Of a stretch of DNA of 19,011 bases, positions 14,281 through 19,011 are shown in pieces. How positions within the stretch are numbered: position 1 is the stretch's first letter; each line of letters starts with the position of its first letter. The stretch is taken from the NCBI GenBank assembly GCA_030638665.1, contig DAOWEF010000007.1, positions 1-19,011 of the forward strand, given 5' to 3'. The stretch is from Dehalococcoidia bacterium (GTDB lineage: Bacteria > Chloroflexota > Dehalococcoidia > E44-bin15). Under the pieces are notes generated by a model. It made no database searches, had not been told where the DNA came from, and saw only the letters and a list, made by a program, of their open reading frames with translations. The position numbers and the translations under genes are program-made.

Positions 14281-14987
14281 TGCTTACTGTCAACTTCGAT
14301 CTCTTCAAGATAAATAATGGCGATAAATTTCTGGATGTGGGATGTGGCGAGGGAAGGCATAGCTGGGAAGCGTGCCGCCGCAATCATTGCATGGTGTGTG
14401 CCCTGGACCTCGATGATTTGAACCTGAGGAAGGCTAAGTATGTGATGGACCATATGGATCAACAGAGCGGGTCCAATGGGAACTGGAACGCGCTTTGTGG
14501 CGATGCCCTGAATCTGCCCTTCGGTGACGCCTCCTTCGATAAGATAATCTGCTCCGAGGTCCTGGAGCACGTGGCAGATGAAGACCGGGGTATCGGGGAG
14601 CTGGTGAGGGTTCTTAAACCTGGCGGTTTGCTAGCAGTCACGGTACCCACCTGTCTTACAGAGATGCTCTACTGGGCACTGAGCGATGACTATCATAATA
14701 ACCCCGGGGGCCATATCAGGATATTTACCGCCCAGGGTCTGGTGAAGGCCCTGCGCCGCCATAATCTGGCGGTCTATGCCATCCGCTATGAGCACGCTTT
14801 CCATTCTATCTACTGGCTCCTGCGCTGCATCTTCAGGGTAAGAAATGACGAGGCAACGATTCCCGCGATCTATAACCGGTTCCTTGAGCTGCAGATAGTC
14901 ACCAAATCCAGGTTTGTTTCGTGGGTGGAACGCATCTTAAACTTCTTCTTTCCTAAGAGCATAGCCATCTATACCAGAAAGATTTAG
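14280..14987 (+). CDS. Class I SAM-dependent methyltransferase
   Basis: A 235-residue methyltransferase of the UbiE/COQ5-like (Methyltransf_11) type. Seen: SAM-binding motif I FLDVGCGEGRHS (17-28), the acidic post-strand-2 LDLDDLNLRKAK, motif LPFGDASFDKIICSEVLEHV, and VLKPGGLLAVTVP. The C-terminal part (FHSIYWLLRCIFRVRND, LNFFFPKSIAIYTRK) is hydrophobic and aromatic, which may reflect a lipid-linked acceptor, but this is inference. The frame is open further upstream, but the GTG at 14280, sharing a base with the glycosyltransferase stop and lying 7 nt after GGAGG (14268-14272), is the convincing start. It lies between two paralogous glycosyltransferases and probably modifies the same glycan or lipid. 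Confidence 0.88.
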   Translation: MLTVNFDLFKINNGDKFLDVGCGEGRHSWEACRRNHCMVCALDLDDLNLRKAKYVMDHMDQQSGSNGNWNALCGDALNLPFGDASFDKIICSEVLEHVADEDRGIGELVRVLKPGGLLAVTVPTCLTEMLYWALSDDYHNNPGGHIRIFTAQGLVKALRRHNLAVYAIRYEHAFHSIYWLLRCIFRVRNDEATIPAIYNRFLELQIVTKSRFVSWVERILNFFFPKSIAIYTRKI

Positions 14988-14993
14988 TATAAC

Positions 14994-14999
14994 AGGAGG
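14994..14999 (+). promoter_or_regulatory. Shine-Dalgarno site for the second glycosyltransferase
   Basis: AGGAGG lies 8 nt before the GTG at 15008 in the 20-nt gap after the methyltransferase. The gap is too short and featureless for a convincing promoter, so the gene is likely read from the upstream transcript. Confidence 0.65.
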
Positions 15000-15007
15000 A
15001 GATAGGG

Positions 15008-16282
15008 GTGAAAATATGTCTCCTGTGCTATCGGGGGAATAAATACTGTGGCGGTCAGGGGATCTACCTCTATTACCTGTCTCGCGAGCTTCGCCGGCTG
15101 GGTCATGAGGTTGACATAATCGTCGGCCCGCCCTATCCCGATGTTCCTGAAGGAGTCAGGGTGCACTATCTGGAAAGCCTGAACCTCTACGATCGCAGGT
15201 ATGATGGGAAAAGCCCCCTGTTCCATGAAAAACCATTCCATTTGCTGACCCCGTTTAACATCTGCGAGTTCGCCGGGAATAAGCTGGGCATGTTCCCAGA
15301 AATGCTCACCTTCAGCCTTAAAGCCCATCTCAAAATAAGGGAGCTTCTCTCCACGCATCGCTACGATGTCATTCACGATAACCAATGCCTGGCCTATGGG
15401 CTGCTGCTGATTAAGACTTTGCAGATTCCAGTAGTCGCCACCATTCATCACCCCCTGCCCATTGATACTAGGGCTAACCTTGCCCAGGAAACAAGCGTTT
15501 GGAAGAAGCTCAGGCAGCTCCTTCTCTATCCCCCGCTGATGCAAGGGATTGTCGCCCGACATCTGGATATGGTCGTCACGGACTCGAAGAGCTCGGCGCT
15601 TGAGGTTAGCCAGGAATTCAAGATACCTGAGCACAAAATAAGGATGGTTTACCCCGGCATCGATACCGATTTGTTCCGAAATGTGGATGGGCTTGGTGTG
15701 GCGTTAGAAAAGGGGTTGGGCCGCCTCATCGTGGTCGGCAGAACGAGCGACCGCAAGAAGGGCATCCTTTTCCTACTTCAGGCGTTGCAGCTACTGAAGA
15801 GGGATAATGTAGCACTGAAATTGACTCTTGTGGACGAAGTGAACCACGGTGATGGCTTCGCCCTCGACTTGATCAGGAAGTATGGGCTTGAGGATTTGGT
15901 TACCTTTACCGGGAGGGTAACCACGGAGGAGCTGGTGAGAGAGTATTCCGCAGCCCAGATCGCCATCACCCCCTCAGTTTACGAAGGGTTTGGTCTTCCC
16001 GCTGCGGAGGCTATGGCCTGCGAGGTTCCGGTGATCGCTGCCAGGGCAGGTGCGCTCCCTGAGGTGGTGGAGGATGGGAAAAGCGGTATTCTGGTGCCCC
16101 CGCAAGATCCTCACGCTCTGGCTAAGGCAATCAAGCGGCTCCTGGATGATGAACCGTTGCGCCGCAGGCTGGGTGGTGAGGGGAGGAGGAGGGTGACACG
16201 GTGCTTCTCCTGGGAGCAGACCGCAAGACAGATTATCGATTTATATGAAAAGGTCCGCAGGCCTGATCGCCCCTTGGGGTAA
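15008..16282 (+). CDS. Glycosyltransferase family 4 (second of two paralogues)
   Basis: A 424-residue GT-B glycosyltransferase aligned along its whole length with the gene at 13060-14280: MKICLLCYRGNKYCGGQG against MRICLLCNRGNMYSGGQG, HDNQCLAYGLLLIKT against HDNQTLGYGILLMKA, and HHPLPID in both. The donor-site EX7E motif is E326 to E334 (YEGFGLPAAEAMACEVPVIAA). It has an extra short insertion after LNLYDRRYDGK and a longer C-terminal tail (RRPDRPLG). GTG start at 15008 behind AGGAGG; a later ATG would remove conserved residues. Its last 50 nt overlap the convergent methyltransferase on the other strand. The divergence suggests a different donor or acceptor from its paralogue. Confidence 0.92.
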   Translation: MKICLLCYRGNKYCGGQGIYLYYLSRELRRLGHEVDIIVGPPYPDVPEGVRVHYLESLNLYDRRYDGKSPLFHEKPFHLLTPFNICEFAGNKLGMFPEMLTFSLKAHLKIRELLSTHRYDVIHDNQCLAYGLLLIKTLQIPVVATIHHPLPIDTRANLAQETSVWKKLRQLLLYPPLMQGIVARHLDMVVTDSKSSALEVSQEFKIPEHKIRMVYPGIDTDLFRNVDGLGVALEKGLGRLIVVGRTSDRKKGILFLLQALQLLKRDNVALKLTLVDEVNHGDGFALDLIRKYGLEDLVTFTGRVTTEELVREYSAAQIAITPSVYEGFGLPAAEAMACEVPVIAARAGALPEVVEDGKSGILVPPQDPHALAKAIKRLLDDEPLRRRLGGEGRRRVTRCFSWEQTARQIIDLYEKVRRPDRPLG

Positions 16283-17030
16283 GCTTGATAATGATTACAT
16301 CGCTCAGCGAAGGGAGCCGGCAGGCGATCTTATCGAGCAATGCCAGGATGGCTGACGAGGTCCAACGGGGCAGCAGGGAGAGAAACTTTCCCCAGTAAGG
16401 GGCAGTCCAGAGCATGGACATGCCTCTTATTTTTTCTATTTCGAAATCATCCGCAACCGTCTTTTTCAGTATCGGGCAGTCGAACCTGTAGTTGTGGTCG
16501 GCAGGAGGTATCCAGGGATGGATGTCACCCTGTTTGCGGTAAAGCCTTTTAACGATGAGGAACCAGTTCCTCCCCAGCCGGCAGCTAAGGCTTTCGAAGT
16601 TGGCGATGGCAATTATTGCGGCGCCCTCCGGCTTAAGCGCCTGAGACATATCCGCCATCGTTTTTAGCGGATCGGCGAAGTGGTCCAAGGCACCTTTGCA
16701 TATGATCTTATCCAGAGAGCGCTTTTTAAAGGGAAGCGCCTCTCCGATCCCACGCACCAGGGCGACCTCGCTGTCGCTGAGATGGCTTTTAGCCGCCCTC
16801 ATCATCTTATCGGAGCAGTCGATACCTATTGCCTTGACACCCTGTTTGCCTAGCTCCAGGACATCCGCTGCCCGGCCACATCCGACATCCAGGACTCTCT
16901 CCCCGCTATGGGGGACAATCATTTCCTGGATTATCTCAGCCATCCTGTCAAAGATAAAGGCGGTATCGGGATGAACCGTTTCCGGGACGACCCCCTCATC
17001 ACCCCACTCCAGGTCAACCTTCAGCTCCAT
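16233..17030 (-). CDS. Class I SAM-dependent methyltransferase
   Basis: A 265-residue methyltransferase. Seen: motif I VLDVGCGRAADVLELG (46-61), IGIDCSDKMMRAAK (the SAM ribose-binding acidic residue), LPFKKRSLDKIICKGALDHF and ALKPEGAAIIAIANF. The C-terminal half (HPWIPPADHNYRFDCPILKK) is typical of enzymes acting on sugar- or lipid-linked substrates, but no substrate can be assigned. ATG at 17030 with GGAGGA about 5 nt upstream is a good start. It converges on the glycosyltransferase cluster and its 3' end overlaps the second glycosyltransferase by 50 nt. It could be transcribed with the sdh/fumarase genes upstream on the same strand or from its own promoter in the 83-nt gap. Confidence 0.87.
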   Translation of the reverse strand: MELKVDLEWGDEGVVPETVHPDTAFIFDRMAEIIQEMIVPHSGERVLDVGCGRAADVLELGKQGVKAIGIDCSDKMMRAAKSHLSDSEVALVRGIGEALPFKKRSLDKIICKGALDHFADPLKTMADMSQALKPEGAAIIAIANFESLSCRLGRNWFLIVKRLYRKQGDIHPWIPPADHNYRFDCPILKKTVADDFEIEKIRGMSMLWTAPYWGKFLSLLPRWTSSAILALLDKIACRLPSLSDVIIIKLTPRGDQACGPFHINR

Positions 17031-17084
17031 TTGTCCTCCAGATAAGGCTTCATAACAGGCTGAGCGTATTCACAAAAGGGGCCA

Positions 17085-17100
17085 TGGCATTAAGATGCCA
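17085..17100 (-). terminator. Possible weak hairpin terminator after the sdh/fumarase group
   Basis: TGGCAT-CTTA-ATGCCA on the minus strand: a perfect 6-bp stem with a 4-nt loop, followed by TGGCCCCTTTTG, which has a run of only four T. It lies after the small peptide gene and before the methyltransferase on the same strand. The short stem and poor T run make termination uncertain. Confidence 0.25.
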
Positions 17101-17113
17101 GCATAAAATTATA

Positions 17114-17227
17114 CTAAAAAATAGTTGCTAGGGGCATAATTATTAGAGCAATTATTATTGCAAGGAACAACAACATCAGAATAGCACGGGTAACCCTATT
17201 CTTGCCAGCTCCTTTAAAGCTCGTCAC
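17114..17227 (-). CDS. Possible 37-residue single-helix membrane peptide
   Basis: A small reading frame that overlaps the last 14 nt of the fumarase beta gene. A GTG at 17225-17227 is preceded at 5-6 nt by GGGAGAG, a plausible ribosome-binding site. The peptide has a basic N-terminus (KGAGKNRVTR) followed by one hydrophobic helix (AILMLLFLAIIIALIIMPLA). The positive-then-hydrophobic layout is that of a small inner-membrane protein. I do not recognise it. Its position suggests co-translation with fumarase/SDH genes. The frame is also open further upstream inside fumarase, so an A+T-rich chance ORF is possible. Confidence 0.4.
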   Translation of the reverse strand: MTSFKGAGKNRVTRAILMLLFLAIIIALIIMPLATIF

Positions 17228-17789
17228 CTTTTGTCTCTCCCGCTTTTCTTCGGTACTTGGCCATCCCCTCCTCATATAAATCCCCCCCGCGGGCATCGTT
17301 CACTACAGTGGCGGGGAAGTCCTCTACCTCAAGGCGCATGATCGCCTCAGCCCCCAGATCCTCGTAGGCCACCACCTCCGCCTTCTTTATCGACCTGGCG
17401 ATGAGGGCACCAGCCCCCCCGATGGCAGCGAAGTAAACCGCTTTGTGCTTCTCAATGGCCTGCTTTACCTCCGGGGAGCGGCTGCCCTTTCCGATCATGC
17501 CCTTGAGCCCTGAGGCGATGAGGCCAGGGGAATACGTGTCCATGCGCCCGCTGGTGGTGGGTCCCGCAGCACCGATAACCTGCCCCGGCTTTGCCGGGGA
17601 GGGACCCATATAATAAATGGTCTGACCGCGGAAGTCGAAGGGCGGCTCCTCGCCGCGATCTAGAGCTTCAGTGAGCCTCTTATGGGCGGCATCACGGGCG
17701 GTATAGATGACCCCGCTGATGAGAACCTGGTCCCCGGCCCGGAGATCCTCTATAACATCAGCGTTTATTGGCGATGTGATCTCCTGCAT
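17214..17789 (-). CDS. Class I fumarate hydratase, beta subunit (C-terminal domain)
   Basis: A 191-residue homologue of the C-terminal domain of iron-sulfur class I fumarases and of L(+)-tartrate dehydratase beta, which interconverts fumarate/malate (or tartrate/oxaloacetate) with a separate alpha subunit. Seen: LRAGDQVLISGVIYTARDAAHKRL, IYYMGPSPAKPG, the conserved GPTTSGRMDTYSP, GLKGMIGKG, AIGGAGALIA, the VVAYEDLGAEAIMRL segment and FPATVVNDARGGDLY. Cluster cysteines belong to the alpha subunit, which is not in the window. ATG at 17789 with GGAGGA about 5 nt upstream. It follows sdhB after 41 nt, so a TCA-branch operon with succinate dehydrogenase/fumarate reductase is likely; fumarase is favoured over tartrate dehydratase for that reason. 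Confidence 0.9.
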   Translation of the reverse strand: MQEITSPINADVIEDLRAGDQVLISGVIYTARDAAHKRLTEALDRGEEPPFDFRGQTIYYMGPSPAKPGQVIGAAGPTTSGRMDTYSPGLIASGLKGMIGKGSRSPEVKQAIEKHKAVYFAAIGGAGALIARSIKKAEVVAYEDLGAEAIMRLEVEDFPATVVNDARGGDLYEEGMAKYRRKAGETKGDEL

Positions 17790-17830
17790 TAAATCCTCCA
17801 GTCAGATTAAACTTCAGCTCGATCCCATGG

Positions 17831-18631
17831 TTATTTTACAGTGAACTCGGGTACAGCTATTTTTAGCTTGCTCTCTTTTGGTTCCTCAGCTATAGAGGCA
17901 GGTTTCTTCTTCTTGCTTAGCCGTAGGCTGTCGAAAATCATGGCTCTCTTAAGAAGCTGTATCGCCAATGCGGGGTCGACCCCTCTGGGGCAGGCCTCCG
18001 AGCAGGCGCCGGCGAGGTGGCAGAGCCATACCCCATGACGAGAGTCGGCCTGGCGAAACCTCTCTTTGGCTCCGGAGTCCCTGCGGTCGGTGCAGTACCT
18101 GTAGGCCTGTCCCAGCGGCTGAGGGCCCAGAAAGAGGGCGTCGGTGGCCACCGTGGGGCAGGCTGCCATGCACAGCCCGCACTTCACGCAGTATGCAAAC
18201 TGCATATAGCTCTCCAACTCCTCTTCGGATTGGAGGAACTCGGCTGTCGGCTCCTCGATCTCCTCGCTATCTACTATGTAGGGCTTTATCGACCTGTGCT
18301 TCTCGAAGAGTGGGTCGAGATCGGCTACCAGATCCCTGATAACCGTGAAGTTGGGCAGAGACCTTACCTCTATCCTGTCCATGCCCAGTTCCTCGACCGG
18401 CGTATGACAGGCGAGCATGGGGAAATTGTTGATGAGCATACCGCAGGAACCACAGATGCCCATGCGACACGAGCTGCGGAATGAGAGGGTGTTATCTATG
18501 TTCTCCTTGATGTAGATGAGGCCCTCCAGCACCGTCATCCCCTTGCGCAGCGGAACGGTAAACTCCTGTATATAGGGTCTCTTATCTTTACCCGGAAGGT
18601 ACCTCTGGACCTTTAAGGTTAACTCTTGCAT
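17831..18631 (-). CDS. sdhB: Succinate dehydrogenase/fumarate reductase iron-sulfur subunit
   Basis: A 266-residue subunit that relays electrons between the flavoprotein SdhA and the membrane quinone site. Seen in order: the [2Fe-2S] domain with SSCRMGICGSCGMLINN and a fourth Cys in MLACHTP; the [4Fe-4S] motif CVKCGLCMAACP; and CHLAGACSEACPRGVDP, which with the earlier Cys in YRYC forms the third cluster. The lysine-rich C-terminal tail (LSKKKKPASIAEEPKESK) is an extension beyond the usual end. The frame is open upstream to 18694, but the ATG at 18631 with GAGGAG 6 nt before it gives the family start MQELTLKVQRY. Direction (oxidation or fumarate reduction) cannot be read from sequence. Confidence 0.94.
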   Translation of the reverse strand: MQELTLKVQRYLPGKDKRPYIQEFTVPLRKGMTVLEGLIYIKENIDNTLSFRSSCRMGICGSCGMLINNFPMLACHTPVEELGMDRIEVRSLPNFTVIRDLVADLDPLFEKHRSIKPYIVDSEEIEEPTAEFLQSEEELESYMQFAYCVKCGLCMAACPTVATDALFLGPQPLGQAYRYCTDRRDSGAKERFRQADSRHGVWLCHLAGACSEACPRGVDPALAIQLLKRAMIFDSLRLSKKKKPASIAEEPKESKLKIAVPEFTVK

Positions 18632-18683
18632 ACGTTGCTCCTCAGCCCCTGTTATATTTAATTTCTCAAGTTTTAGAAAAAAC

Positions 18684-19010
18684 CTAAAAAGCACTTATGG
18701 GAATATAGGCAGCATAGCTAAAAATCGCTATTCCTGCAGTCACCAACGTCCAGTCAACGACCTTGGCTGGAAGCCTGGGGATAGACTCTATAATGATCGT
18801 TCGCAATCCATGGAGCCCGTGGTACAGTCCGAAGATAAGGAGAAGGACATAAAATGCAAGCCAGAAGGAACTGGACGCTCTCCCGGCAATCGATTCCCAG
18901 GCCGTGGGCTCACCACCGCTCAGATGAGAGACTATTAGATGCGTACCTACAAGTAAGAAGAGCCCTATGCCGGTAATATATTGTAAAATCTTCAGACGAG
19001 TCTCACTCAT
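18684..19010 (-). CDS. sdhC: Succinate dehydrogenase/fumarate reductase membrane anchor subunit
   Basis: A 108-residue membrane protein with three hydrophobic helices (about 10-28, 48-66 and 86-104). The second helix ends with FGLYHGLHGLRTIIIE, matching the H..GLR.ii.D/E signature of SdhC/SdhD anchors, and helix one contains GTHLIVSH; these histidines are candidates for haem b ligands. It would bind quinone and fix SdhAB to the membrane. It precedes sdhB by 52 nt. The ATG at 19010 fits, but one base remains before the window edge, so a longer N-terminus cannot be excluded. It could equally be called sdhD; only one anchor gene is visible. Confidence 0.82.
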   Translation of the reverse strand: MSETRLKILQYITGIGLFLLVGTHLIVSHLSGGEPTAWESIAGRASSSFWLAFYVLLLIFGLYHGLHGLRTIIIESIPRLPAKVVDWTLVTAGIAIFSYAAYIPISAF

Positions 19011-19011
19011 A

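Noticed and set aside
17108..17113. Minus-strand TATAAT as a -10 box for the methyltransferase at 16233-17030
   Set aside because: No recognisable -35 at 16-18 nt upstream, and the region is A+T-rich, so a chance match is likely.
17968..18484. Plus-strand frames opposite sdhB
   Set aside because: They are shadows of the strongly supported sdhB gene, with arginine-rich or unrecognisable composition.
18632..18683. Promoter before sdhB (TTGAGA and TATAAC on the minus strand)
   Set aside because: The two hexamer-like elements are only 7 nt apart, far from the 16-18 nt needed.

Overview
The window looks like part of the chromosome of an anaerobic bacterium, most likely Chloroflexota of the Dehalococcoidia type. 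This is an inference from gene content: a complex I operon with no NADH-dehydrogenase module (nuoEFG) between nuoD and nuoH, class I two-subunit fumarase and a succinate dehydrogenase/fumarate reductase set. No rRNA or other taxonomic marker is present. Coding density is very high, genes commonly overlap by 1-8 nt, and no gap without a gene exceeds about 85 nt. No tRNA, rRNA, CRISPR array, insertion sequence or convincing promoter was seen.

Positions 1-11163 (+ strand) hold a complex I operon in the order nuoB (5' end cut off by the window), C, D, H-I (fused), J, K, L, M, a Nudix hydrolase, N. The outstanding feature is the 1014-residue protein at 1958-5002. It starts as a normal NuoH, runs in frame into the N-terminal leader of NuoI, continues as a complete GltD-type FAD/NAD(P)H oxidoreductase with its own N-terminal iron-sulfur domain, and ends with the ferredoxin domain and tail of NuoI. 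The flavoprotein therefore sits inside NuoI, the subunit that carries electrons toward NuoB, and could replace NuoEFG as the electron-input device. The proton-pumping subunits L, M, N, J and K look intact.

Positions 11248-13063 (+) continue with NAD kinase, an ArgA-like GNAT acetyltransferase and an ADP-ribose-pyrophosphatase-like Nudix hydrolase, joined by 1-4 nt overlaps. The nearness of NAD kinase and two Nudix enzymes to a complex I with a probable NADP(H)-binding domain suggests a shared pyridine-nucleotide theme, but this is inference.

Positions 13060-16282 (+) carry two paralogous GT4 glycosyltransferases with a class I SAM methyltransferase between them, probably for an envelope glycan or glycolipid. 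A second methyltransferase (16233-17030, - strand) converges on this cluster and overlaps the second glycosyltransferase by 50 nt.

Positions 17114-19010 (- strand) read, in transcription order, a succinate dehydrogenase/fumarate reductase membrane anchor, the iron-sulfur subunit SdhB, the beta subunit of class I fumarase, and a possible 37-residue single-helix membrane peptide. SdhA and the fumarase alpha subunit are not in the window. Fumarate/succinate metabolism and the modified complex I would share the membrane quinone pool.
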